A stretch of 64,000 bases of DNA, from assembly GCA_032595685.2 (NCBI GenBank), contig CP159373.1, positions 2,669,501 to 2,733,500 of the forward strand, written 5' to 3'. This document shows positions 1 through 9,700 of this stretch, in pieces. The notes beneath the pieces are model-generated. The model saw only the letters and a list, made by a program, of their open reading frames with translations, was not told where the DNA came from and did not search any database. The DNA comes from Candidatus Electrothrix aestuarii (lineage in GTDB: Bacteria; Desulfobacterota; Desulfobulbia; Desulfobulbales; Desulfobulbaceae). How positions within the stretch are numbered: position 1 is the stretch's first letter; every line of letters starts with the position of its first letter. Position numbers and translations under genes: made by a program.

Positions 1-866
1 TGCATCTAAAAAATATATACGCCGAAGGGGAGTTATCCGAGCAGGCAACGTGTAAGGAATTCTTACAGGTTCAAACGGAAGGTACACGCAGGGTTGAGCG
101 GAAAAGAAAATTTTATAATCTCGATGCCATTATTTCTGTAGGTTACAGGGTGAAATCACATGTTGCCACCCAATTCCGTATCTGGGCGACTCAGTGTTTG
201 AAAGAATACCTCATTAAAGGTTTTGTTCTGGATGACGAGCGTTTTAAAAGTGGCAGTTCAATGAACTATTTTACCGAATTGCAAGAGCGGATTCGGGATA
301 TTCGGCTGTCGGAACGGTTTTTCTATCAGAAAATCAAAGATATTTACGCAACCAGCATTGATTATGATCCGAAAGACGAGAAGACGGTCGAGTTTTTTAA
401 GATTGTGCAGAATAAGCTGCTCTGGGCGATCAGTCGGCAGACAGCTGCGGAGCTTGTCTACCGCCGGGCCGATGCGGAACTTCCGTTGATGGGAATGCTG
501 TCTTTTGATAAAAAAGGAGATGTTGCTGTTCGTAAAAGCGATGTCAGTATTGCGAAAAATTATCTCACGGAAGAGGAAATGAAACTGCTCGGTCTGCTGG
601 TCGAACAATTCCTTGCCTTTGCGGAAACTATGGCGCAGCAGCATGTTCCCATGTATATGAAGGACTGGAGACAGCGCCTGGATGCTGTTCTTCAGCTCAA
701 CGGGCGGGAAATCCTCAGCCATGCCGGGAAAATCAGTCACCAGAAGGCTGTAGAAAAATCGGCTTTGGAGTATGCAAAGTATAAAGAGGTACAGAAGCAG
801 GTTCAGCGGGAGGAGAGTTTGCGGGAATTGGAGAGTGATATTGAAAAGATTGGAAAAAATATTTAA
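1..866 (+). CDS. RhuM-family protein, 5' end cut by window edge
   Basis: The reading frame is open from base 3 and continues upstream of the first ATG at 150 (residues HLKNIYAEGELSEQATC... then a VERKRKFYNLDAIISVGYRV-type stretch). The true start therefore lies before this window. The FYNLDAIISVGYRV-like segment followed by F-R-I-W-A-T-x-x-L-K-E-Y is the hallmark of the virulence protein RhuM family (Fic/DOC-neighbouring DUF), whose biochemical role is unsettled. It is often found in restriction-modification and toxin-antitoxin islands. The C-terminal part is helical and charged. It ends 17 bases before the HEAT-repeat gene, in the same direction, so the two may be co-transcribed. The family call is from recognised motifs; function is not known. 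Confidence 0.85.
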   Translation, partial: HLKNIYAEGELSEQATCKEFLQVQTEGTRRVERKRKFYNLDAIISVGYRVKSHVATQFRIWATQCLKEYLIKGFVLDDERFKSGSSMNYFTELQERIRDIRLSERFFYQKIKDIYATSIDYDPKDEKTVEFFKIVQNKLLWAISRQTAAELVYRRADAELPLMGMLSFDKKGDVAVRKSDVSIAKNYLTEEEMKLLGLLVEQFLAFAETMAQQHVPMYMKDWRQRLDAVLQLNGREILSHAGKISHQKAVEKSALEYAKYKEVQKQVQREESLRELESDIEKIGKNI

Positions 867-883
867 TTCTAAAGTGTTTCTTG

Positions 884-3487
884 ATGCTCCGTTTTAACGA
901 ATCACGAGAACATGATTTCGCACAATCTGTGAAACTTGGGGAAGATAATGCTGAGTGCATCAGAGGGATGCAGCTATGGTGTTCGCATGTAGAGATTGAA
1001 CGAGTTTCAGAAGGTCTTTACGCTCAGGTCACAGGGCTGCCAATCGCGAGCCACAGTATAGGCTGTCCCAAGGTGGAAGGAGGTTGGCAATCTATGAACC
1101 TCCGCTGGATTTTTTCGGACTTCCTTGTGCAGCACTGTGCAGATTGTTTGCACCATACATCGAACGGCGATACATCGTGGGGTAGTAAAATTATTCACGA
1201 CTATAGGGAAAAAGAGCTGAAGCGTGCGCAAAATATTGAGAAAGAACAGGCGCGGATAACACAGCTCCGCTCTGAGTTACGTTCACAGTCCCAAAAAATA
1301 ATCCAAAAAACGGGAAACGAATCATACAGAATAGTTGAGTTTATTGAAGCATTATTCTCCGAAGATGAAACCGAATGCGCTGATGCTGCAAAACAGTTGA
1401 AGCAATCAGCACGTCTTGCTCCTGATCTTTTTCCATCCGCAGCAATCAACCTTCTTGCAGCTCTTGCCGGTTCCAAAGAGTTTTCCAAGTTAATTCTGCC
1501 TGTCTGTGCAGAGCTTGCTAAAAGACGTGCCGACGACTTTGCTTTATGTTTTCAGCAGATGGCGTTCGATAACCTCGAAAAACACTTGTTCCCGGAACGT
1601 TCTGCCGCTGTTCTTGATGCACTCGGCAATGCAGTTGCATACCCGCTTGAAGAAAAATACCTCGAAGGAGTTCTTTTATCACAGGACCATCATCGACCAA
1701 TCGGCGATTGGCCGGAAGGAAAGCCTGATTACTCGCACAGCACAACAGTCCTCATTCGTAGTTTTGATGCTGACCCGGAAAGTGTGCAACGTATCATCCG
1801 ACGTGAACTCCAAAATGAGAATGATTACTTGCGTGCTCAATTGTGCGGAGCAATCAAATTGATTCAGCGTGACCGACCGCAGATAGCTTTAAATCTGCTG
1901 AAAGAACTCACTTCCTCACTTGAACTGTACGAAAATGGACGGTTAAGCAGCGATATACCATCAGCTCGGATTGTTCAAATCTTTCAGTCTGCTTTTAAGT
2001 ATGATCCTCAATCTGTTGACCAATGGCTTGCTGAAGCCATGAAACGAGTGCGGCCAGCGGTACAGGAAGATGTTATTTGGGTATATAGGGATCAATTTTT
2101 CGATAGAGATATTACCAGTGGGGAAGAACGAAAGGAGCAGCGCAACAGGCAAGAAATCTCTGCCCAAGAACATATTGCCATTCAGCGATTGCTCGCTTGG
2201 ATTCAAAATGATCAGTTTGAAATTGATATTCGTGCAGAGGCGGTAGAAGCCTTGAAAAGGGCTTGTGAAGACGCGCCATTCGGCATGTTAAAGCATTTTG
2301 ATCTGCTTTTCGGCTACCTTGCAATCATCAGTGGAAAGGAAACGCCTCCTGCTCTGCCTGTTAAGATTATCCTCCCAAATCAACCCGAACAAGATCCGGA
2401 ATTGGAAGAACAGGATAAATTACTTCGTCAGCAGCAATGGGGGGAGTTTCAACAACTTTTGCAGGATTGTTTAGAAAAACTCTGCGAGGATAGTCCAGCA
2501 GAGGCTTTTAAATCCGTTGGTGGTTGCCTCCAACAACCATTCGAACATATTGAAGAAGACTTCAGAGGATACTGCGTTTATTTGCTTGGTGCAATTGGTA
2601 AAGATTATTCTCTCAGGACACATATTCTCCCTATTCTTTGGCGTGTCTTAATGGACTACAATTCTCCCTGGGTTCGTGCCAAGGCTATAGAGGCAACTGT
2701 GGAGATGTTTTCCAGTTCAGGAGCGTCACCGCCAGCAAATCTTGTCGATACAATCTTTATTCACTTGCAAGATCCGAAAGTTATTGTCCATAAAGCTGCG
2801 TTACGGGCGGTACGGCAATGTCCTCATTGGTTTGATAAAAAACAGACTTTTGAGGTGCTCTCCTGCTTGAAAGGGCATTTACAAGCATATCGAGATGATG
2901 AAATTCAGCTTGACCGTATATGTGATGCGCTATTATCGGTATCTCGTCGGCATGAACGACTTAAGTTATTGGCGTTACGCATGGTTGAATTGCTTCTGCC
3001 TACAGGTAAACAACTTGTGGATAAGAGTATCGCAGAGTACTTGCTTCGTTTTTGCGAGCCTGATGACAAGATTGCATACTTAGTGGCGCAGGACATCGGC
3101 CAGTACCTTGGACGTTGCGACAGAGATCGTAACAATTATTATGGACATTCAAGACGTGGTTGGATGTTTAACTGGTTGCACCGTCTGCCTCAATCGACAT
3201 TTCAGCAGGCTGCAAAGGAACTGTTAACCTCCGCCTGCGAAATGGCCAAACGCGACGCTTGGGAGTCGTGTCACTTTGCAAGTCTGTTCAGTTCCTTTGG
3301 AGCATTCCGGGAGGAGCAGATTATCTTAGCAGCAGCGGCTCACTCTTTAAGCGATGAGCCAAGGTATAAATCATTCCGTTCAAATTTAAAGCAGCTCAAA
3401 AAGATTGCTGCCGGAAATGCGGCAGTACAAAGCGGCGACCAAGAAGCGGCAAAATTATATTTTGTAACGGGAAGCGATGGGTTTTAA
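884..3487 (+). CDS. HEAT-repeat protein with N-terminal Cys/His motif, possible defence component
   Basis: This is a large (about 867 aa) soluble protein with no signal peptide or membrane segment. The N-terminal domain (roughly residues 55-95) has a GCPKVEGGW segment followed by HCADCLHH, a plausible metal or Fe-S site. A helical, charged linker follows. From about residue 570 to 700 there are HEAT-like helical pairs (for example the SPWVRAKAIEATVEMF and DPKVIVHKAALRAV segments), and the rest is also helical. A TTG at 881 could start it, but ATG 884 is preferred; no good ribosome binding site is visible. The end overlaps the next gene by 11 bases, which implies translational coupling and a joint function. 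I do not recognise a named family. A sensor or scaffold role beside a nuclease is inference. Confidence 0.75.
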   Translation: MLRFNESREHDFAQSVKLGEDNAECIRGMQLWCSHVEIERVSEGLYAQVTGLPIASHSIGCPKVEGGWQSMNLRWIFSDFLVQHCADCLHHTSNGDTSWGSKIIHDYREKELKRAQNIEKEQARITQLRSELRSQSQKIIQKTGNESYRIVEFIEALFSEDETECADAAKQLKQSARLAPDLFPSAAINLLAALAGSKEFSKLILPVCAELAKRRADDFALCFQQMAFDNLEKHLFPERSAAVLDALGNAVAYPLEEKYLEGVLLSQDHHRPIGDWPEGKPDYSHSTTVLIRSFDADPESVQRIIRRELQNENDYLRAQLCGAIKLIQRDRPQIALNLLKELTSSLELYENGRLSSDIPSARIVQIFQSAFKYDPQSVDQWLAEAMKRVRPAVQEDVIWVYRDQFFDRDITSGEERKEQRNRQEISAQEHIAIQRLLAWIQNDQFEIDIRAEAVEALKRACEDAPFGMLKHFDLLFGYLAIISGKETPPALPVKIILPNQPEQDPELEEQDKLLRQQQWGEFQQLLQDCLEKLCEDSPAEAFKSVGGCLQQPFEHIEEDFRGYCVYLLGAIGKDYSLRTHILPILWRVLMDYNSPWVRAKAIEATVEMFSSSGASPPANLVDTIFIHLQDPKVIVHKAALRAVRQCPHWFDKKQTFEVLSCLKGHLQAYRDDEIQLDRICDALLSVSRRHERLKLLALRMVELLLPTGKQLVDKSIAEYLLRFCEPDDKIAYLVAQDIGQYLGRCDRDRNNYYGHSRRGWMFNWLHRLPQSTFQQAAKELLTSACEMAKRDAWESCHFASLFSSFGAFREEQIILAAAAHSLSDEPRYKSFRSNLKQLKKIAAGNAAVQSGDQEAAKLYFVTGSDGF

Positions 3488-4988
3488 TACGCAAAAAACG
3501 ATCCTGCGACCGGAGCTGGAACTTGATCATGCTTTAAAATCAGCAGCACTGATCGTGAATATCCGAGCAGCGTTAATTGGTGCCGTTAAAAAACATCAAG
3601 AGCAATGCAAGGAGCTTACATCTGTTATTGACAAAACCGAGGAAATCATTAAACATACCCCGGACAGGTATGTACCAGCAGCGTGGCATCTCATGCTTGC
3701 CGGACTTCGCTTGTTGTCTTCGGTGATTACCTGCGTGCATATTGCCCAAGGCGGTGAAGGGGATTTACTTCGGGAGCGTGCAAAATACGATGTCTTGGCC
3801 GGGGAATTGCGGCGCATTATCTCGGCAAGCTCTGTTTTGGTATCAAAAAATACAGAATCCTTTTGCCAGTCATTCCAAGGACAGCAGCTATGTAGCTCTG
3901 ATGAACTTCTTGAAATTTTACTCTCAATTCCTCTGCCGACGTTATATTGGTATGCAAAGGAAGAACGTTTGCCGATTCCTCCCGAACGACCTCAAGATAC
4001 TCTTGATCCTATGTTACGGGTGATCATCTTTTTGGACCACTCTCCAATAGCCAGCCCTCAGCTTTTAAAATCCCACCTTTTATATCCTTTAGAATTCCGT
4101 GTTCGAGGTCTTGTATGGCCAGATGATGCGGTTTTTCTTCAGCTTGATCTACTCACAACATGTCCGCAAAGTGAGTTCTCGGTTTCCGAATTTAGATTGG
4201 ACCCTCCAGGTGATATAACAAATGATGAATACGAGGGAGAACTTGGGGGACAGCTGAAATTTAATTCGGAGCAGAGCAGCCTATTGGACGATTTGGTATT
4301 TAAAGTTCGTGCTGCATTTCAATTGTCGAATGCCAGCTTCCTGGAAATACCAGTCATAGGACACAATGAACTTCGCTTTCGGGTGGTTAGTGAAAACAGA
4401 CATCCTCTTATTACCGGTAACCGACGGTTGGACCGGCATATTGAGGAGCTTGTCACGCAACTGCTTGAAGACTGTCCCAAGGTACGTGATGAGTTGCCTG
4501 ATCTGCTTGTGATGTTGCAAGCCCTTACTCTTCTTCTCGCTACCTATGCGCAAGAAGCGATTTATAAAGGGCGAAGTGATGTATTAGAGTCGGAATTTCA
4601 AGTCACCGTACTTAGAGACCTCCGCAACATACTTGGCCAGGATGTGCAGGAACATCCAAAGCAGGCAGGGGGGTTTCCAGATATCAGGTATCAAGGGGTA
4701 ATTGTTGAGTTAAAGGTAGAAAAAGCAAACGGAGACCGTGAGAAAATAGCGGAAAAATATACAGCGCAACCAGTACAATACAGCGGGGTTGAAGCTCGAC
4801 AGGTTAGCATTCTGCTCGTGCTTGACGTGACGAGCAAGGATAAACCACCCGGCGATATTCGGAATGATATTATTCTTAAAGACGTTGAAACACATGGCGG
4901 AGATGACCGAACAAAATCATTCCCTTCCAAGGTGTTTATCTTTGCGGTGAATGGAAATATGAAAAATCCGTCGAGTTATTCAGGGTAA
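3477..4988 (+). CDS. PD-(D/E)XK nuclease-like protein, partner of HEAT-repeat gene
   Basis: This 503-residue soluble protein starts inside the end of the HEAT-repeat gene (11-base overlap). The N-terminal two thirds (helical up to about residue 130, mixed after) match nothing I recognise. The C-terminal part carries a convincing PD-(D/E)XK arrangement: Glu at 371/373 in ESEFQ, Asp402 in GGFPDIRY, then Glu411-Leu-Lys413 in VELKVEK, and Gln431/434 in the following helix. These are the residues expected to bind metal and cleave phosphodiesters in this nuclease fold. The coupling to the previous gene and the setting between RhuM and YhcG genes suggest a two-component defence system. This is inference; the nuclease fold is moderately well supported. 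Confidence 0.72.
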   Translation: MGFNTQKTILRPELELDHALKSAALIVNIRAALIGAVKKHQEQCKELTSVIDKTEEIIKHTPDRYVPAAWHLMLAGLRLLSSVITCVHIAQGGEGDLLRERAKYDVLAGELRRIISASSVLVSKNTESFCQSFQGQQLCSSDELLEILLSIPLPTLYWYAKEERLPIPPERPQDTLDPMLRVIIFLDHSPIASPQLLKSHLLYPLEFRVRGLVWPDDAVFLQLDLLTTCPQSEFSVSEFRLDPPGDITNDEYEGELGGQLKFNSEQSSLLDDLVFKVRAAFQLSNASFLEIPVIGHNELRFRVVSENRHPLITGNRRLDRHIEELVTQLLEDCPKVRDELPDLLVMLQALTLLLATYAQEAIYKGRSDVLESEFQVTVLRDLRNILGQDVQEHPKQAGGFPDIRYQGVIVELKVEKANGDREKIAEKYTAQPVQYSGVEARQVSILLVLDVTSKDKPPGDIRNDIILKDVETHGGDDRTKSFPSKVFIFAVNGNMKNPSSYSG

Positions 4989-5166
4989 ATCTGGCTGGAC
5001 TTCATCCACGCAGATAGGCCGGTGAAGGATTGGTCGCCCTATATTATGGTGAGGGAATGAAATCCCCTGTGCAGGCAGGCTTGCAGGGTCAGGCCCCCGT
5101 GCCTGACTTGAACCGTATCTCTGGGCCGATACAGGGGTTGGCCCCTTACATCAGGAGGAAAGCATA
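4989..5166. other. Short intergenic stretch rich in hairpins
   Basis: No gene is seen. An inverted repeat GTCAGGC / GCCTGAC sits around 5090-5111, and a second, GTATC / GATAC, around 5116-5135. These resemble REP-type palindromes and could end transcription of the preceding pair. A strong ribosome binding site (AGGAGG at about 5152) precedes the next gene. Confidence 0.5.
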
Positions 5167-5439
5167 ATGTATAATACATATCAAATTGAACTGCCGGAAA
5201 CGGCCTTCTCATCCTTGCGCAAAACCCCGAAAGAATTTATTCGAGAAATGAAATATGCCGCCGTGGTCAAGTGGTACGAGACAGGAAGAATTTCCCAGGA
5301 TAAAGCCGCAGAAATCGCCGGATTATCCCGCTATGAATTTCTCACCCTGCTGGCGCGTTATGAAGTGTCAGCGATTCAACTGACCCCGGAAATATTAACT
5401 GAGGAGCTACGCCATGCCCGTGGGGAAGATAGTCATTAA
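5167..5439 (+). CDS. UPF0175 family protein, antitoxin-like
   Basis: This 90-residue protein has the UPF0175 pattern: an N-terminal strand (YQIELPETAF), a conserved helix (KYAAVVKWYETGRISQDKAA), and the AAEIAGLSRYEFLTLLARY helix-turn-helix-like segment. These proteins are usually the antitoxin half of a pair with a DUF3368 PIN-like nuclease, whose start codon overlaps the antitoxin end. Here the expected partner start (ATG 5414) is present but its frame is broken, so this is probably a solitary antitoxin left over from a decayed module. A very good AGGAGG site lies 8-9 bases before the ATG. Binding to its own promoter would be expected from the family but is not shown. Confidence 0.85.
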   Translation: MYNTYQIELPETAFSSLRKTPKEFIREMKYAAVVKWYETGRISQDKAAEIAGLSRYEFLTLLARYEVSAIQLTPEILTEELRHARGEDSH

Positions 5440-5529
5440 TGCTTCGCAGCTGAATATCCCGAATTCACGCCGGTGCTTGATGATATGGCGGCTAAGAAAT
5501 GTGCTGCCTCATTGGGTGCTGGAGAGTAG
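5414..5529 (+). pseudogene. Remnant of DUF3368 PIN-like toxin gene
   Basis: ATG 5414 overlaps the UPF0175 gene by 26 bases and begins MPVGKIVINAS, like the first strand of DUF3368 proteins (V-x-N-A-S-P-L-I). Homology is then lost. About 45 bases later, in another frame (5476-5529), comes LDDMAAKKCAASLG, which matches the C-terminal DD-x-A-A-R-x-x-A-x-x-L-G segment of the same family, followed by a stop. The middle of the toxin, including most catalytic acids, and the extreme C-terminus are gone. An internal deletion with frameshift is the simplest reading. The assignment rests on my recollection of the family pattern. Confidence 0.6.
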
Positions 5530-5601
5530 AATGATCCAGCAGTGCGTTCGTCCTGCATACTGGTGGAACAATAGAAAAATAAGCTGAATTATTTATAGGT
5601 T

Positions 5602-6744
5602 ATGCCGAAGAACGACAGGATAGAACAAACACCCGGAACAAGTTTGTCCCCTCTGCTCTCGGATATACGGAAAATTGTTGCTCAGGCCAGAAATCAAGCG
5701 TATTCCGCTGTGAACACGGCTATGGTCCAGGCATATTGGCTGATTGGAAAACGTATTGTTGAGGAGGAACAAAACGGGCAGGAGCGGGCACAATATGGTC
5801 GGAAGATTATCAAAACCCTGTCCAAGGAATTGACTGCTGAATTCGGCAAGGGGTTTTCTGAACGAACTATTCGGGAGTTCAGACAATTTTATATTATATT
5901 TCAACAAGCTGAAATTCGGCGCACACTGTGCGCCAATTCTTCCTCTTTGACAGATCAGATAATGCAGCCGGAAATGAATGATGAGATATGGCATACATTG
6001 TTCACTCGACTCAGCTGGTCGCATATTCGCCTGATTATGCGATTGTCAAATACCGAGGCCCGCGCCTATTACATCAAAGAAACCGCTGAGAACAACTGGA
6101 GTGTCCGCACCCTTGATCGTAATATCTCCACGCTGTATTACGAACGCCTGCTGAAATCGCCAAATCAGGAGCCGGTCAAGCAGGAAATGCTTGAAAAAAC
6201 AGAGATGCTGCAACGAGATAAATTCGAGTTTATCAAAAATCCGGCAGTGCTTGAATTCCTCAATCTACCAGCAAACAGGGGCTATACAGAACAGCAGCTT
6301 GAACAAGCCCTGCTTGATAATTTGCAGCAGTTTCTGCTTGAACTCGGCAAGGGATATGCCTTTGTCGAGCGGCAGAAATTGATTCGGACCGAAGCAAGAG
6401 ACTATTATATTGATCTGGTCTTTTATAATTATATCCTGAAATGCTTTGTTCTTATTGATCTCAAGACCCATCGTATCACCCATCAGGATGTCGGGCAGAT
6501 GGACATGTACGTGCGTATGTTTGATAATCGGGAACGGTGTCAAGGCGACAACCCCACTCTGGGTATCGTGCTCTGCACGGAAACTGACCAGGATATTGCA
6601 CGATACTCTGTTTTGAAGGGCAACGAGCAGCTCTTCGCCTCAAAATACAAACTCTACCTCCCCACAGAAGAAGAACTGCGTGCTGAAATCGAACGCGAAA
6701 AACTGCATCTGCGTTTACAGATGGAGCAGAACTCACCAGCGTAA
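5602..6744 (+). CDS. YhcG/DUF1016 family PD-(D/E)XK nuclease
   Basis: This 380-residue protein has both halves of the DUF1016 (YhcG) family. The N-terminal helical domain contains the conserved A-Y-W-x-I-G-K-x-I-V-E-E-E segment and GKGFSERTIREFRQFY. The C-terminal nuclease domain has Asp271 in YYIDLVFYN and Asp286-Leu-Lys288 in LIDLKTH, the D...(D/E)xK metal site. The GQMDMYVRMFD and TLGIVLC segments that typify the family follow. Members cleave or bind DNA and are frequently found in defence islands and beside type I restriction systems. None is visible here. The ribosome binding site is weak. It ends 12 bases before a giant PKD-domain gene on the same strand, probably by chance rather than shared function. 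Confidence 0.93.
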   Translation: MPKNDRIEQTPGTSLSPLLSDIRKIVAQARNQAYSAVNTAMVQAYWLIGKRIVEEEQNGQERAQYGRKIIKTLSKELTAEFGKGFSERTIREFRQFYIIFQQAEIRRTLCANSSSLTDQIMQPEMNDEIWHTLFTRLSWSHIRLIMRLSNTEARAYYIKETAENNWSVRTLDRNISTLYYERLLKSPNQEPVKQEMLEKTEMLQRDKFEFIKNPAVLEFLNLPANRGYTEQQLEQALLDNLQQFLLELGKGYAFVERQKLIRTEARDYYIDLVFYNYILKCFVLIDLKTHRITHQDVGQMDMYVRMFDNRERCQGDNPTLGIVLCTETDQDIARYSVLKGNEQLFASKYKLYLPTEEELRAEIEREKLHLRLQMEQNSPA

Positions 6745-6756
6745 CGTGAAAAAAAA

Positions 6757-9700
6757 ATGAAATTGAAAAACTTCCTGTCAGCTTGTCGGAACACTTTCTC
6801 CGCGCCCCAAGTCTTTATGGCGTTTATGGCGTATTGCCTTCTCATCATGCTGTTGCTGCTCTCCGCAGGCAATGCCCTGGCAGCAAAAAAACAGAACTTC
6901 TTTATCATCACTGGCCCGGAGGTCACTGAGGAAAGCTTTCAGCGTTTTGTCTTTTCGTTTTCTGTGGACAGCAGCTATGCTGGCAAACTTTTTGTCCGCG
7001 TTTTTGATGCGGATTTCGGCGGCACGCTTGATCTTGAGTATAAGGATTCCAAGGTGCGTTATCTGGTCTACGGTGGGGCAAATATCAACCAAGGCCTGCG
7101 TACCATAGACGAGCCCTTGCCAAGCCAATCTCCCCTCGCCGCGCTGGAGCTGGGTGAAGACAAATTTTATAACAGCCGTTGGCGGACCATTGCAGCGCTT
7201 AATCCCACGGACGGCAGGCTCCCGGATGGTCGGATTCTCTTTCAGCTTGTCGTGGAAGGTATTTCCGGGCCTGGCAGTAATAAGTTTCAGCTCTTCATCT
7301 CTGGGGATGAAAAGAAAAATACGGTGCTTCCAGGTCTCCGGCTCTTTGCTCCGGCGATAAATGTGCAGGTGCCCAGTGCTCCGTCCTTAGCCACTGAAGT
7401 TCATTTCACTGTGCCTGCAACAAGCCAATTTCTCAATATCACCAATTTTGACGCTGACACGAAAAATTATGGTGGCCGTATCGCCTTCTCCTCTCCTGTT
7501 CGCCCCAAGGTTCGGCTCAAGGCATCGAATAATAAGACCGCTGATTATGCCCGGCTTCCTCTGCTGGAGGAGGAAAAGGGCAAGACCGCAGCTCTGCTCC
7601 TCTCCTCCAACAAGGTAAACTATGTCCAGCTCTGGCTGGAGGATGATCAGGGGAAGGAAATCCCTCTTGAGCTCCCGCCCTTTCTCGCCCCGGCTAACCA
7701 TGTCCCGGAACCAAAGGTTAAAGTAACTTTGTTATCTGCTTGCAATACGGCGGTGCTGGATGCCACCGGCACTGTGGACAAGGATGATGACCAGCTTTCC
7801 TTTTTCTGGGATTTTGAGGACGGCAGCACTGATACAGGGAGTCGGATTACCCATGATTTTAACGGGCCTGGAATCTATACAGCTCGCCTTACAGTGCAGG
7901 ATGATTCCGGCTTTGTTGCCAATCAGGCCAGTCTGGATATTCCGGTGACCATCAACGCCCCACCCAAGGCCCGGATTGCGGCCCCTGCCAGTGCCGTTCC
8001 GGGCGAAAAGGTGCGTTTTGACGGCAGTGCCTCTGCTGATGCTGATAGTGAGCTCATCCGGTACCGCTGGATTTTTGATAAGGAACGGGAGGATAATGGA
8101 CCGGTTATTGAGTACAGCTTTGATCGTCCTGGGGTGCATGAGGTGCGCTTGCTGGTGGAAGATGATGGCCCTGGTCTTTGCACCAGCGACCAAGCGAGCC
8201 ACAGTATCCTGATCAATGCTGCTCCCTTGGCACAGTTCACCTTTAAGCAGGTGGCTGCACCGGGCGAAGAGGTTGTGCTGGATGCCAGTGATTCCCTGGA
8301 CAGTGATGGTGCGATTACAACCTATACCTGGGATTTTGGTGAGCAGGGCGCATCGGGCAGCGGAGAGACGGTCAGGCATAGCTGGCAAGAGCCGGGTTTG
8401 TACACCATCCGGTTACAGGTCGCGGATGACTCTGGTCTCAGTAACGGCACCAATGAAGCGCAAGGAACCATCAGGATTAATGCGGCCCCAGAACCGGTCA
8501 TTACCGCTTCAACCCAAGTGGCTGCTGCCAATGTCCCGGTCAGTTTCAGTGCGGCAAAGTCCTGTGATACAGACGGCAAGATCAGTGCCTATGCCTGGAA
8601 TTTTGGTGATGGGGCAACAGGGCAGGGCGGTCAGGCAGAGCATGTCTACGCAAAACCGGGTCTCTACTCGGTTCGTTTGACAACCCAGGATGATTCCGGG
8701 GTGGGGAATGCAAGCCAGTTCTGCGAACAGACCCTGCGGGTTAATGCCCCGCCTGTGCCGGTGATCACTATGCCGGAAGTCGTCAACAGCAGCGAGGTTG
8801 TTTTTGATGCCTCCAGGTCCAGCGATACCGATGATGCCATTATTGCCTATACCTGGGATTTTGGAGATGGCAGCAAGGCCAACGGTGCTCAGGTTCGTCA
8901 TGTTTATCCTCTGCCGGGAAGCTATACGGTTCAGCTTCAGGTAACAGATGCTTCAGGCACGGCCAGCGCGATCCAGGCTGTGCAGCAGGAAATTCGGGTT
9001 AATGCACCGCCGGTTGCAGATGCTGGGCCGGATCAGCTTATTGCGCCCGGTAGTACGGTGCAGTTTGACGGAAGTCGTTCTCTGGATCCAGATGGGGCTA
9101 TCAGTTCCTTTGTTTGGCAGGTGCAGGGGGAAAAATATACAGGTGCAAAGTTTGCTCATCAATTTGACCAGCCCGGCCAATACCAGATCAACCTGACAGT
9201 AACAGATAATGACAATGCCAGTCAGAGCGATTCGCTGACCGTGATTATCAATAACCAGCCTATTGCCCGGATGCAGCCCCTGCCGCGCCTTGAACCGGGC
9301 AAGGAAGTCCTGTTTGATGCCACCGGCTCAGTAGATGCGGACGGGAGCATTGCTGCCTATTTCTGGGATTTCGGGGATGGGAGCAAGGGCGAAGGTCAGC
9401 AGGTAAAGCATGTCTATGCCGAGCCGGGTCGTTATCAGGCCGTGCTCACGGTGCAGGATGACAGTGGCGCAACCAACGACAGTGCCACAACCCGCCAGAC
9501 CGTGGCGATCAATTTTCCACCCAAGGCCGATGCGGGCCAGGATGTGCATACCTGCGGCCAGTTGGTCTCCTTTGACGGCTCAACCAGCACTGACCCGGAT
9601 CAGGATCCGCTTGCCTATTATTGGGATTTTGGTGATCAAAAGAACGGGCAAGGGAAAAACGTCAATCACCAGTTTGCCGCCCCCGGCCTGTATCCGGTCC

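Noticed and set aside
7732-8388. 218-residue minus-strand frame, and others like it, inside the PKD gene
   Set aside because: Shadows of the biased codon use of the PKD repeats; no ribosome binding sites and no recognisable domains.
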